Of a stretch of DNA of 51,360 nt, positions 1 through 9,079 are shown piece after piece; position 1 is the first letter of the stretch, and the number at the start of each line of letters is the position of its first letter. The stretch covers positions 1-51,360 of the forward strand of contig JAOUKW010000001.1 in the NCBI GenBank assembly GCA_029882335.1, given 5' to 3'. The stretch is from Candidatus Heimdallarchaeota archaeon. Its GTDB lineage: Archaea; Asgardarchaeota; Heimdallarchaeia; Heimdallarchaeales; Kariarchaeaceae. The notes under the pieces are model-generated. The model was not told the origin of the DNA. It ran no database searches and worked only from the letters and a program-made list of their open reading frames with translations. The position numbers and the translations under genes are program-made.

Positions 1-2
1 TG

Positions 3-275
3 CCACAAAAATCAAAAGAAGAAAAAATATTACCTAAGGGTGATTTAGATGGTACTGGTCCCCAAATCGAGGAATTTCAAATATCTTATTATGAAGGCAT
101 GGAACAGGCTGAATCAGGTGAATCTATCTCTAGCGAATCTGGATTAGAATTGGGTGACCTAGTTTCTCTTATAAATGAGGTATACAATATCTCAAAGAAA
201 AAACCAAATCGTAGGGATGCAGAACGAACATTAATTAAATTGGTAAACAAAATAATTATATCCATTTATGAGTGA
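3..275 (+). CDS. C-terminal end of an unidentified protein (5' truncated by window)
   Basis: The reading frame is open from the window edge to a TGA at 273-275 and gives about 90 residues. It is acidic in the middle (several Glu/Ser-rich stretches) and ends in a basic, helix-like tail. The stop overlaps the start of the next gene in an ATGAGTGATGA arrangement, so the two are very likely co-transcribed and translationally coupled. I do not recognise the family from this fragment; the upstream sequence is outside the window. Confidence 0.6.
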   Translation, partial: PQKSKEEKILPKGDLDGTGPQIEEFQISYYEGMEQAESGESISSESGLELGDLVSLINEVYNISKKKPNRRDAERTLIKLVNKIIISIYE

Positions 276-1152
276 TGACAATCTGTATAAAAACAAAACT
301 TATTTAGGAATTCTAGGTGATCCTGCAAAAATTGAACTTTATGATGAATCTTTCTATTCAGCATTAAAATATGATGATACCCAGGTTTCATTTAATTTAC
401 TTGGAGCTTCTGAAAAATATGTAAACAGGATAAACTACAAATTAATGTTCAGTAAATTTTCTCATGAACTAACTGGTTATAATTTTAAAGATAATTTACC
501 TTTTCTTACAAATAATTCTACACATTATTCCTGGAGAATAGGATTATTTCCAAGTGGTATCAATCATCTTATTCGTGGTCCAAAATTTATATTTTCCCCA
601 TATCCCATAAACTCTACTAGTCAGTATTTAAAATTGAAATCAAAAATAATAACCAATTGTTTAAAACCATTTGTACGACAGAAAATGATACCAATTGGCT
701 ACTGTCCTTTGGGTGGGAAGGCAAGCCAACGTACCAAAGCCAAAACTAATTATTCAAATGATAGCTTAGCAGAATTATTTAATCAAGCAAGATTTAATAA
801 TTATTTGAAATTACTTTATCTTGAAGCTGGGTCTGGAGAACAACCGGTAGATAAAAATATTATCCAAAATATATTTTTAAATCAATTGGCTCACCCGGAT
901 AAACCAACTAATATTCAAAAATTGCAGCAATTATATCCTGATGCTGATCGATTTATATTATCGGGATTTATTTATGGTGGAGGAATTACTTCTATTAATG
1001 ATTTAGAGCGTATTATTGGTATAAACGATCAATTTAATATAATTCCTCAGTACGTAATTATTGGTAATATCTCTGAAAATAATATTGATATGACCTTTAA
1101 ATTAATTGATAAATTTCAAGAATTGAATGAAATAGCCTCTGTACTAGTTTAA
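268..1152 (+). CDS. Divergent geranylgeranylglyceryl phosphate synthase (PcrB/GGGPS) family protein
   Basis: GGGPS makes the first ether bond of archaeal membrane lipids, joining sn-glycerol 1-phosphate to geranylgeranyl diphosphate on a TIM barrel. The family signature is visible: YLEAGSG at about residues 184-190 followed by a Pro-Val, and a GGGI phosphate-binding turn at 237-240. Upstream there is a LFPSG segment (93-97) and a PIGY motif (142-145), in the order seen in the family. At 294 residues it is longer than the usual 230-255. The N-terminal motif that usually reads like DPDK appears only as LGDPAK (16-21), and 150-180 is an insertion. It may therefore be a divergent orthologue or a paralogue with altered activity. 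It overlaps the preceding partial gene by 8 bases. Confidence 0.75.
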   Translation: MSDDNLYKNKTYLGILGDPAKIELYDESFYSALKYDDTQVSFNLLGASEKYVNRINYKLMFSKFSHELTGYNFKDNLPFLTNNSTHYSWRIGLFPSGINHLIRGPKFIFSPYPINSTSQYLKLKSKIITNCLKPFVRQKMIPIGYCPLGGKASQRTKAKTNYSNDSLAELFNQARFNNYLKLLYLEAGSGEQPVDKNIIQNIFLNQLAHPDKPTNIQKLQQLYPDADRFILSGFIYGGGITSINDLERIIGINDQFNIIPQYVIIGNISENNIDMTFKLIDKFQELNEIASVLV

Positions 1153-1616
1153 CATTCTTTATCAGTTTTACACGCAAACATTCTTTGAATAATTATAAAA
1201 GATAAGACAATTAGGATAATTCCAATCGTTTGGTAACTTGTTGCTCTTCCTACATTATGAGGATCTGTTGTTGCTTGTCCCAACATATATAATCCTAATG
1301 CACCCATGAACATAACTATTCCTGCAACTAATCCTTCAAGTATAAATTGTCTATCTTGCTCTCTCATTATCAACAAAGGATTTCCATTTGCATCTGCTCC
1401 ACGTGCATAGGGTTGATCAACCCAATCATATACTCCACCCGAGAATACGAATAATACCCCCAAGAGAATAATAGTATATATTAAGGAGACAGGTATTTTC
1501 TTAGGTATAGAAATTTTTATTCTATAAAAAATAAATTGAGGTCTTCTCAATAATGGTAACCATGGTAATTTAAATTTGGTTGTACTCAATCTAAATGTAC
1601 CTTTTACTTCAAGCAA
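1149..1616 (-). CDS. OSTC/OST3-OST6-like oligosaccharyltransferase subunit
   Basis: This 155-residue membrane protein closely resembles eukaryotic OSTC (DC2), the small subunit that links the STT3A oligosaccharyltransferase to the translocon and is homologous to the membrane part of OST3/OST6. There are three hydrophobic segments at about 43-61, 92-112 and 127-147. The first is preceded by a Pro-Trp-Leu motif (18-20) and followed by GGVYD (60-64) and a Gln-Pro pair. The loop before the second segment ends in QFILEG (90-95), matching the family's QYIMEG-type motif. Length and topology equal human OSTC. The inferred start is TTG. The gene overlaps the 3' end of the convergent GGGPS-like gene by 4 bases. 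The STT3 catalytic subunit is not in this window. Confidence 0.8.
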   Translation of the reverse strand: MLEVKGTFRLSTTKFKLPWLPLLRRPQFIFYRIKISIPKKIPVSLIYTIILLGVLFVFSGGVYDWVDQPYARGADANGNPLLIMREQDRQFILEGLVAGIVMFMGALGLYMLGQATTDPHNVGRATSYQTIGIILIVLSFIIIQRMFACKTDKEC

Positions 1617-1650
1617 TTAAATCTTTAGATTTATTACTTATATAATGAAT

Positions 1651-2259
1651 TTATTTGAAATTTAATATTTTTCCACTTCGTTTAGCAATTAATATTGCTG
1701 CTTCTTCATGTATCGGTATTTTACCATCTCTTCTAACAGAGGTATTAACTTCATTTACAAGTTCTATTACTGAAATTTCAGAAAATTGTTTTATGATTGA
1801 ATTTAATATCTCATAATTACGATCAGCGCCTCCACCATCACCAATTCTAATTACCAATTGATGGTACTGAATTTCTTTGATTTTATTGGAAATCCAAATT
1901 ATTAACTTTCGCATTGAGGAAAATGTATTTGATGTTATTACTTCACCTTCAATGAGAAGAGCGGTACCAATTGATTTTCCAGGATCAATCCCAATGAAGC
2001 ATTTAAAAAATTTAGGTTTACAAATTAATTGTTTTAATATCAATGATCGAATAGTAATAATACTTAAATTTTGATGAATTATCAATATTTGTTGATCGAA
2101 TAAATGTTTTTCTTGTGGACTTGAGATTATTATTTGGTTCGTTGGTTTTGTCATGTTTGGAAAGATATGAATGATATTGTGTTTATCACCTATTGCCAAT
2201 TTAATTTTATAAGCTAGAGTAAAATTTTTAGAAGCAACTATTACAGTATTTCGATCCAA
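1651..2259 (-). CDS. RuvC/RNase H-fold protein, uncharacterised archaeal family
   Basis: A 202-residue protein with a strand motif FIGIDPGKSIGTALL in the middle (about 88-102), the hallmark of RuvC-like RNase H-fold nucleases, where the Asp binds metal. Later acidic positions (IGDGGGADR at about 138-146, then HEEAA near residue 185) could complete an active site. The N-terminal 85 residues are of unknown type. It lies directly upstream of the OSTC-like gene on the same strand (34-base gap), so the two may share a transcript. The start used is TTG at 2257-2259. The fold is well supported; the substrate is unknown. It is distinct from the COG2433 protein at 45641, which also carries a RuvC-like core. 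Confidence 0.6.
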   Translation of the reverse strand: MDRNTVIVASKNFTLAYKIKLAIGDKHNIIHIFPNMTKPTNQIIISSPQEKHLFDQQILIIHQNLSIITIRSLILKQLICKPKFFKCFIGIDPGKSIGTALLIEGEVITSNTFSSMRKLIIWISNKIKEIQYHQLVIRIGDGGGADRNYEILNSIIKQFSEISVIELVNEVNTSVRRDGKIPIHEEAAILIAKRSGKILNFK

Positions 2260-2335
2260 TAATTACAATATTTATTAGTTATACTTCACTTTTTCTTCAT
2301 AAGTATAATAATAAAAATAAATTATATAGAGAAAT

Positions 2336-2845
2336 ATGAAAATTACTGAGTGGTTTCATAGTATAAACGACATAAATTGTTTGTTTACATTAAATTATAA
2401 AAATATGAGAAAAACTATACAATTATTACTTTCTCAAATAAATGAATCACATTTAATTCTAGATTGCAATCATATGTGGCATTCTAACGCAATGAATTCA
2501 AACTCAACAATTATAATGCCAAATAATTTGACCGAATTGCTTTTGTTATCAAAAAATCTACAATATAATTTCCAAAATTCTAAACTGTTCATCATTGATA
2601 TGTTACCAGTTTTTTTTTCTGATTACCAAGGTACTAAGTTTAAAAATTGGCTTACAAATAAAAAGAAGATTTCATTTTATATATGTAATATGAATTCATT
2701 AAAAGATAACAGAAAAATTATCTTGCTTTTCCATTCAAACACATTAAATCCGGAATATCCTGTATTTTTTGATATTTTGCGATATTATAAGATTCCTTGT
2801 TGGAATTTCAAATCTCCTGAAGAAATAGTGCCTTTAGAGTATTAA
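2336..2845 (+). CDS. Hypothetical protein, 169 aa
   Basis: Not recognised. The sequence alternates predicted strands and helices (for example SHLILDCNHMW near 38-48, and SKLFIIDML near 82-90 with an Asp after a hydrophobic strand), which resembles a small P-loop or RecA-like core, but there is no Walker A motif. ATG start, no signal peptide, no membrane segment. It is transcribed away from the RuvC-like gene at 1651-2259, so the gap at 2260-2335 is a divergent promoter region. It stands 63 bases upstream of the winged-helix gene at 2909 on the same strand. Confidence 0.5.
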   Translation: MKITEWFHSINDINCLFTLNYKNMRKTIQLLLSQINESHLILDCNHMWHSNAMNSNSTIIMPNNLTELLLLSKNLQYNFQNSKLFIIDMLPVFFSDYQGTKFKNWLTNKKKISFYICNMNSLKDNRKIILLFHSNTLNPEYPVFFDILRYYKIPCWNFKSPEEIVPLEY

Positions 2846-2908
2846 TTTTTTATTTGACAAAATAAATTAAGTGATTAATAAGATGTAATTGAGTATACCT
2901 TATGTAGA

Positions 2909-3208
2909 ATGCCAGGTTTATTAGAAGATAATTCAAAAATTTCAAGCCAAGACCGTTTATTCACTGTTATCTGCTTAATAATGCTAATTGAACACAAAGA
3001 ATTAGGTTTCGAAGAATTAATTAAAATTACTGGATTAACTTTTACCGATATTAGACAATCAATTCAGAATCTAATTAATCTTAGATTGATTGAAGTTATT
3101 CCAAATAATTTAAAGGTTCCAAAATTTAAAATTATTAATGAACAGGAATCCAAACAATTTTTAGAAACAACTGGAATTGATTTTTCTGATACTAAATCAG
3201 TAAATTAG
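2909..3208 (+). CDS. Small winged-helix DNA-binding-like protein
   Basis: A 99-residue protein whose residues 15-75 fit a winged helix-turn-helix: helix 1 (DRLFTVICLIMLI), helix 2 (GFEELIKITGLTF), a recognition helix (TDIRQSIQNLINLRLI), then a wing strand leading into the C-terminal tail. This pattern is common in archaeal transcription regulators and in small accessory subunits. No ligand or sensor domain is present. It sits between the hypothetical gene at 2336 and the MoxR/VWA pair. The target is unknown; a role as a protein-protein adaptor is equally possible for a protein this small. Confidence 0.5.
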   Translation: MPGLLEDNSKISSQDRLFTVICLIMLIEHKELGFEELIKITGLTFTDIRQSIQNLINLRLIEVIPNNLKVPKFKIINEQESKQFLETTGIDFSDTKSVN

Positions 3209-3327
3209 TAATTGAGTCTTATTGTATTATGATTCTATCATTTACTTCTTGTAAGAATAATTGATTTTTTTAATGATATTATTTATTATAATTTATTTAA
3301 CGATAACAAACATATTTTGGTGTTTTT

Positions 3328-4218
3328 ATGAGTGAATCAACAATTCCAACAGTTAATGGAAAACCATTAGAAGAGGTTATTAAGGAACTACAAGAACGAT
3401 TTCATATTGTAGGCCGAGAAATAGAATTAAAACTGTGCCTTGCAGCAAATTTGGCAAAGAAACACTTGCTTTTGGAAGGAGATGTTGGTGTTGGAAAAAC
3501 CACAATGGCACATGCATTAGCGAATTATTTTTCTCTGAATTTAGAAAGGGTTGATGGTGATGATAGATACAGTGCTGCTCGACTTGTAGGGCATTTTGAT
3601 CCACCAATGGTGATTCAAAAGGGATACACTTGGGAATCATTTGTTCGAGGACCACTGGTTAGTGCCATGCAAAATGGTTCTATTTTATTTCTTAATGAAT
3701 TGAATAGGATGCCTGAAGGTACTCAAAATGTATTATTAGCTGCAATGGATGAAGGTGTAATAATGGTTCCAAAACTTGGCATCGTTGAGGCAAAGGATGG
3801 ATTTTTTATAATAAGTGCTATGAACCCTCAAGAATTTGTTGCAACAACTCCATTATCAGAAGCTCTAAAAGATCGATTTGCTTGGATTCGGTTACAATAC
3901 CAAACAGAAGAGGAAGAAAGACAAATAACTCAAATAAGAACAGGTGTTGATGATGAGCAAATTCTAAATACTGTTGTTCGAATAACTCGTAGAACTCGGG
4001 ATTGGAATGATCTACGACGTGGGAGTTCTATCAGAGGTTCAATTGATTATGCAGGAATTTTACAATACTTGGATAAAACCCAACCAAAATCATGGATTGA
4101 TGCTGGTATTATGGCACTTGCTACTAAAATTGAATTGGAGGATGGAATTGATAGACGAGTAGAAGAAGTACTCACTGAAATAATTAATGAGGTATTAGCA
4201 GAACAAGATTTTTTATAA
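3328..4218 (+). CDS. MoxR-family AAA+ ATPase
   Basis: MoxR ATPases act as chaperone-like remodelling rings, usually partnered with a VWA-domain protein encoded next door, as here. In the 296 residues, Walker A is GDVGVGKT (51-58), Walker B is ILFLNELNR (119-127), sensor 1 is SAMNP (163-167), and an arginine-finger candidate sits in LKDRFAW (180-186). The MoxR-typical H2 insert precedes Walker B. The ATG start has a GGTG ribosome-binding element about 6 bases upstream. The next gene begins within the following 60 bases, so the two form an operon. The substrate of the pair cannot be read from the sequence. Confidence 0.88.
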   Translation: MSESTIPTVNGKPLEEVIKELQERFHIVGREIELKLCLAANLAKKHLLLEGDVGVGKTTMAHALANYFSLNLERVDGDDRYSAARLVGHFDPPMVIQKGYTWESFVRGPLVSAMQNGSILFLNELNRMPEGTQNVLLAAMDEGVIMVPKLGIVEAKDGFFIISAMNPQEFVATTPLSEALKDRFAWIRLQYQTEEEERQITQIRTGVDDEQILNTVVRITRRTRDWNDLRRGSSIRGSIDYAGILQYLDKTQPKSWIDAGIMALATKIELEDGIDRRVEEVLTEIINEVLAEQDFL

Positions 4219-4274
4219 GGGAGGAAATCTCAGGATCTGAGATTCCCGATGATCTATCTAAAAAACTTTCATCT

Positions 4275-5300
4275 ATGAGAGGAAAATACGATAAAGAGAA
4301 GATTTTAGAGGCAGAAATCGTAACGGGAAGGAGATCTGTTAGTCATTATCACAAACTTTCTAAGGGAATGGATTTTGTTCAATTGAAAAAACAAACGGAA
4401 ACAGCAATTGAGGTAGAAAATATACCTGCAATTCAGGGATTAGCCTTATCAAATTCTTTAGCTGTTGCAGAACAAATGTCATCAAAAGAGGGTTTTCAAA
4501 TGATTTCTCGTAGGTCATCATCAGGTGATAATTCAGCACCAAATTTATTTTTCATGCTGAGAGGTAATCTATCTGAAAGAGCTAGGCCCATATTTCGTAG
4601 ATTAGCAAGGCAAAGCGTGTTAAAGGTGTCCCGAGGGATTACTGGTAAAGGATTACGGGGAGATATAATTGTCCGAACTGAATACCATCCTGGTATTGAA
4701 GATTTTGATGATGAGTTAACATTGGAAAATTATATGGAAAATCAGTTGTTAACATATGAGGATATTGTTGCAATAGAGAGAAGGGAAAAATCAAAATCAG
4801 GAGTATTGATTTTTGATACTTCAGGGTCTTTATATGGTGGGAAGTTTACAACTGCTGCTTTAGCGGTGGCAATAATGGCTTATCATCTAGAGCATGATAA
4901 TTTTGCGGTGGTTTTATTTAATACAAAATCATATCTCATAAAAAGGGCGAATGAAAAGATTGAGATAAATGAATTAATTAACAGAATATTAGATTCTGAA
5001 AGTGCCGGTTATACCAATATAAATGAAGCTTTGGAAAAAGGAGGAATTGAACTAAAAAAGATGAGGGGAAACAATAAATTTGCTATATTAGTTACAGATG
5101 GTGTATTTAACAAAGGAGGAGATCCTAGAAGACAAATTTATAGATTCCCTAAACTTCATATTCTTGGTTTACCTACAAAACATGATTGGGGACGTAGACT
5201 CGCTCAAGACATGGCTCGTAGATCTGGTGGTAGATTTGCTATGGTATCTTCACATGAAGATGTTCCCAAAGCTTTGATGAACTTACTAAGACATACATAA
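4275..5300 (+). CDS. VWA-domain protein partner of MoxR
   Basis: A 341-residue cytosolic protein with a C-terminal von Willebrand A domain (about 175-330). The MIDAS metal site is DTSGS (181-185), with a downstream Thr in AGYTN (244-248) and the Asp of TDG (274-276). The N-terminal 170 residues are helical and of the type found in VWA proteins that pair with MoxR ATPases. The annotated ATG at 4275 has no ribosome-binding site. The frame stays open upstream to a TGA at 4188, and the sequence from about 4218 looks protein-coding (acidic, without rare codons) just after a strong GGGAGG element at 4219-4224. The true start may be a non-ATG codon up to 50 bases earlier. Confidence 0.8.
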   Translation: MRGKYDKEKILEAEIVTGRRSVSHYHKLSKGMDFVQLKKQTETAIEVENIPAIQGLALSNSLAVAEQMSSKEGFQMISRRSSSGDNSAPNLFFMLRGNLSERARPIFRRLARQSVLKVSRGITGKGLRGDIIVRTEYHPGIEDFDDELTLENYMENQLLTYEDIVAIERREKSKSGVLIFDTSGSLYGGKFTTAALAVAIMAYHLEHDNFAVVLFNTKSYLIKRANEKIEINELINRILDSESAGYTNINEALEKGGIELKKMRGNNKFAILVTDGVFNKGGDPRRQIYRFPKLHILGLPTKHDWGRRLAQDMARRSGGRFAMVSSHEDVPKALMNLLRHT

Positions 5301-5385
5301 TGAAAAATATTTTTCAAAATTGAGTTTCTCAAAAAGTAGTATATTATATGTAAATAAAAAGGAAAAACTAAAAGAATAGTAAGTA

Positions 5386-5408
5386 TGAGGTTTTTATGTT
5401 GAACCTCA
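5386..5408 (+). promoter_or_regulatory. Hairpin in the leader of the RPA-like gene
   Basis: TGAGGTT (5386-5392) and AACCTCA (5402-5408) form a perfect 7-bp stem with a 9-nt loop, ending 15 bases before the GTG at 5424 and 24 before the preferred ATG at 5433. A TATA-like ATATTATATG lies at 5341-5350. The hairpin could affect translation initiation or be a binding site for the encoded OB-fold protein. No T-tract follows it, so it is not a typical terminator of the upstream VWA gene. Confidence 0.4.
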
Positions 5409-5432
5409 GAATATATTAAAGAAGTGTGTGCG

Positions 5433-7484
5433 ATGAGTAATAAGTTATCTAAAGATGAAGTAATTGATATTATAGTAAAAGAAACAGATTATACTAGAGA
5501 TGAAATAGAAGAAAAAATAAGAGAAACCGTTGAAATGATGGATAACATGGTAAATGAAGAAGGTGCTGCGTATGTAGTAGCAAATCATTTGAATGTTGTA
5601 ATTCATTTTGATAAATCTAGCGATTTATTAAGGATAAATCAATTAATCCCTGGACAATCTAACATAACAATTATTGGGCGATTATCCAAAATTTTTCAAG
5701 CTCGTAATTTTAATAGAAAAGATGGATCAACTGGAAAGGTTCAAAATTTAGAGTTGATTGATGCAACTGGTAATATTAGAGTAGTTCTGTGGGATAATGC
5801 AACGAATCTTATAAAGGAAAAAAATTTATCAGTGGGAAAAGTTATTCGATTAATTGGAGGTAATACAAAACTTGGATTAAATAATACCACTGAGCTATCT
5901 ATTGGATCCCAAGGAACGATATCTGAAGTGGTAAATTATGATAAAAATGATTATCCTGAGGTAAAACATTCCGATCTTATTTCAATTGGCGATATATCTA
6001 CTTCAAATCAAGAAGTGAGTATCCGGGGAAAAATCATGGATATACAACCAATTTATGAATTTTCAAGAGAAAATTCAACTGGAAGAGTAATGAGTACAAA
6101 TGTAAAAGATGTAACTCAAGAAATCCGAGTAGTATTTTGGAATGAACAGTGCGAAATTGGATTAAAATTAAAAATAAATGATGTAATCGAAATAACAGAT
6201 GTTAGAGTTAGTGAAAATAAAAATGGTTATTTAGAATTAATTTACAATTCACATTCTCAGTTAAAAATGGTTGATGATCCAACCCTAGCATCATTATCAG
6301 GTAGTATTAGTAGGGAAATAAATCAATTATCTGAAATTTCTGAGGATATGGATTTTGTGTCATTTAAAGGCAAAATATTAACAATTCAGGAGAAAAAAGA
6401 ATTTAATAGAAATGGAGAATCCAGTTATTTACAAAATATAATGGTTAAAGATAATACGCGAAATATTCGAATTACCTTATGGGGTAATAAAACAGATGAT
6501 CTGACTGAATTTAAAGAGGGCGATTTTATACGAATAATTAACGGTCAACCAAAAATCAGTTCATATTCGGGGGAGTTAGAGATATCATGTGGTTCAAGAT
6601 CTTCTATTGAAAAAATCCCAGCATTTGATATAACAAGTACCTCTGATGTGGTATTATCCCAAATAGATATTCCAATGAGTGGGGTAAATATCAAAGTAAA
6701 GGTAGAAAAAATCTTTGAAACAAGAGAATTTACAAGAGATGATGGTTCCACGGTAACTGTTTTAAACATCTCTGTAGTTGATAAAGAGGGGAATAGAGGT
6801 AAAATCGCTGCATGGGATGATAATATATCAAAATTAAGTGATATCAATGAAGGAGATGCGATTCTTATAGAAAACTCAAAAATTAAACCAAGTTCAGAAT
6901 ATGACCCGGAAATAAGTATCAATCCCTATTCCACTATTCAGATTATTGATGTAGATGAAGTAGTACCTATATTTCAAACTGCTGATAAATTAACAGATAA
7001 TATTATCTATCAAAACGTAACATTAGATGAATTACAAACTAATATGTATGTTAAAGTAAAAGGAACTATAGTGAAGGCATTTAACCCTTTTATTTATGAT
7101 TCTTGTAAAAAATGCAATAAAAAAGTAGATATGAATGGATTACAATTCAATTGTGCTGAACATGGGGAAGTAGAGGTAAATAAAAATATGATACTTACAA
7201 TTGTTTTGGATGATTCTTCTACTACTTGTAACTTAAAATTTTTTGGAAGACAAGCAGAAAAACTACTAGGTATGAGTGCAAAAGAAGCAAAGGATTTAAT
7301 TGATAGATTACAGGATGATCTTGCTCCTATAACTAAATCTGATATCTCGATGAAAGATATAATGATAGAAGGTAAGGTTAATTATGATGAGCACAGAGAT
7401 CAGTTGGAAATACAAGTAAGAAATGTTGAATTGATTTCCTTATATGAGGATACAAACTCGATATTAGATCAATATGATTTTTAA
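5433..7484 (+). CDS. Multi-OB-fold replication protein A (RPA)-like single-stranded DNA-binding protein
   Basis: RPA coats single-stranded DNA in replication and repair. Numbering here is from the GTG at 5424 (686 residues); the ATG at 5433 is the better start and removes three residues. After an N-terminal helical segment (1-60) there are four similar OB folds at about 75-170, 195-285, 308-400 and 420-510. Each repeats a pattern of a strand ending in an EFxR/NFNR-type turn, then a D-x-T/E-G segment and an IRVVLW-like strand. A fifth OB region (540-675) carries a zinc site with C561, C564, C577 and H580. This architecture matches the large single-chain archaeal RPAs. It ends overlapping by 4 bases the convergent PolD small-subunit gene, a pairing of replication genes. 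Confidence 0.85.
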   Translation: MSNKLSKDEVIDIIVKETDYTRDEIEEKIRETVEMMDNMVNEEGAAYVVANHLNVVIHFDKSSDLLRINQLIPGQSNITIIGRLSKIFQARNFNRKDGSTGKVQNLELIDATGNIRVVLWDNATNLIKEKNLSVGKVIRLIGGNTKLGLNNTTELSIGSQGTISEVVNYDKNDYPEVKHSDLISIGDISTSNQEVSIRGKIMDIQPIYEFSRENSTGRVMSTNVKDVTQEIRVVFWNEQCEIGLKLKINDVIEITDVRVSENKNGYLELIYNSHSQLKMVDDPTLASLSGSISREINQLSEISEDMDFVSFKGKILTIQEKKEFNRNGESSYLQNIMVKDNTRNIRITLWGNKTDDLTEFKEGDFIRIINGQPKISSYSGELEISCGSRSSIEKIPAFDITSTSDVVLSQIDIPMSGVNIKVKVEKIFETREFTRDDGSTVTVLNISVVDKEGNRGKIAAWDDNISKLSDINEGDAILIENSKIKPSSEYDPEISINPYSTIQIIDVDEVVPIFQTADKLTDNIIYQNVTLDELQTNMYVKVKGTIVKAFNPFIYDSCKKCNKKVDMNGLQFNCAEHGEVEVNKNMILTIVLDDSSTTCNLKFFGRQAEKLLGMSAKEAKDLIDRLQDDLAPITKSDISMKDIMIEGKVNYDEHRDQLEIQVRNVELISLYEDTNSILDQYDF

Positions 7485-9079
7485 GAAGATAGAAAATCTA
7501 TTTTATTCAAACCAAAAGATTTTAAATTTGTTACTGTCACTTGTCCTGGTGTTGGTATAATGTTTAGGGATTTTTGGAAACTTGTTTGATTTTGCATAGT
7601 ACCGCTATTCAGGATTTGAACTCCACGATAATATCCTTCTCCATTAATATGAATATGTCCTCCATGGAAAATATCTGGAATTCTGTCAATGACTAGATGA
7701 TCTCTGGGTTCTGTTGCCAGAGGTGTCTTAGATCCCCATATTGGAGCTAAATGACGAGCTCGCAACATTTGTCTCATAACTTCTACGGGCTTATCTGCCT
7801 GTAATCCAGGTATGTGATTTAAAATATCTGGAAGACTTGTACAATGGTACATCAATGTTTCTACTCCATGAATTTGTACTTGAGTTGGATTGGGTAGTAA
7901 ATGAACATTTTTCATAGAATTCAATGCAGGTGCATATTCTGGTGGAATACGCGGCTGGGGTTCAGCTGATCGTACCATATCGTGGTTACCTGGAATTATT
8001 ACTATTTCAACATCTTCGGGTATTTTTTCTAAATATTGGGCAAAAACTTGATATTGTTCTCTAATGCTATCTATTGATAAATCATTATGCTGATTGGGAT
8101 ATATACCAACCCCATCTACAACATCACCACTAAACAGTACATATTTAGTCTGTTGTCCTAATAATCTCATTTTGTTATTACCGTATTCACCATTTAGAAA
8201 ATTTATAAAATTTAACAACGGTTGCTCAAGGAAATTTTTCGATCCAATATGAATATCCGATAAAAATGCAGCGTGAACAGGTATATCTGCTCTATTGTTT
8301 TTCTTATGATATGGAATATCGGGTAGTAAGATCTCTTTCGCAATAAATACTTCATTAAAATAATTACCTATTACACAAATAACAGAATCATCCATTATTT
8401 GAACTGCTTCCTCAAGAAGTATCGCATTTGATTTAGGTATTACTGCTTGAATTGATCTATCAATAGTAGGATCCTCTAAAATAATTATTCCTCCACCTGT
8501 TGGATTAAATTGTTTTTCAACAACCATACCTATAATTGATACCTCATTATCAGATCTCTTCAAGTTTTTAATTGAAGTAATGTATGGGATATCTCGCCTT
8601 CCTCTAAAAATACTGGAAAGCCTTTGGTATCTATCCTGAAAATATCCAATTAAATCCTGAATATTTCCGGATAAGTTTTCTGAAAAATTAACCTCACTAA
8701 CAACATTAAATTTTGATTCATAATTAGATAATCCTGTTAAATCATCTAATGATGTTTGTAAACCTATATTGTTTAATTTTATTTGACTTTTTACATTTTG
8801 ACTACTTTTTGACTGTCTTGTTGATCTTGTTTTGGTTGTTCTTCTAGGTATTTTAGGTCTATTTACATCTGAATTTGAGACTGTGATTATTGTATTTTGC
8901 ATAGTAACAATTAATTTAAGGTCATTTGCAGAAAGTATATTATTCCTGTTTGGATTTGCAAGATATTTTTTAATACAATCGATGGGAGAGATAGTTGACT
9001 TTAGAAATTCGACTGCATCAGGCTGTACTATAATTCCAGACTGAATTAATTCCTTCACAGCCACCCTTATTTCTTCCAC
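7481..9079 (-). CDS. polB: DNA polymerase D small subunit (DP1), exonuclease/phosphoesterase
   Basis: DP1 is the 3'-5' proofreading subunit of archaeal PolD and the ancestor of eukaryotic polymerase B-subunits. In 532 residues, an N-terminal helical domain (1-60) is joined by a low-complexity Ser/Thr/Lys linker (70-105) to an OB fold (about 165-255) and a calcineurin-like phosphoesterase domain (265-500). All metal motifs are intact: DIH (275-277), GDVVDG (318-323), GNHD (364-367), a His at 412, and GGHIH (473-477). An active exonuclease is therefore expected. The start is a GTG at 9077-9079. The large subunit DP2 is not in this window. Confidence 0.93.
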   Translation of the reverse strand: MEEIRVAVKELIQSGIIVQPDAVEFLKSTISPIDCIKKYLANPNRNNILSANDLKLIVTMQNTIITVSNSDVNRPKIPRRTTKTRSTRQSKSSQNVKSQIKLNNIGLQTSLDDLTGLSNYESKFNVVSEVNFSENLSGNIQDLIGYFQDRYQRLSSIFRGRRDIPYITSIKNLKRSDNEVSIIGMVVEKQFNPTGGGIIILEDPTIDRSIQAVIPKSNAILLEEAVQIMDDSVICVIGNYFNEVFIAKEILLPDIPYHKKNNRADIPVHAAFLSDIHIGSKNFLEQPLLNFINFLNGEYGNNKMRLLGQQTKYVLFSGDVVDGVGIYPNQHNDLSIDSIREQYQVFAQYLEKIPEDVEIVIIPGNHDMVRSAEPQPRIPPEYAPALNSMKNVHLLPNPTQVQIHGVETLMYHCTSLPDILNHIPGLQADKPVEVMRQMLRARHLAPIWGSKTPLATEPRDHLVIDRIPDIFHGGHIHINGEGYYRGVQILNSGTMQNQTSFQKSLNIIPTPGQVTVTNLKSFGLNKIDFLSS

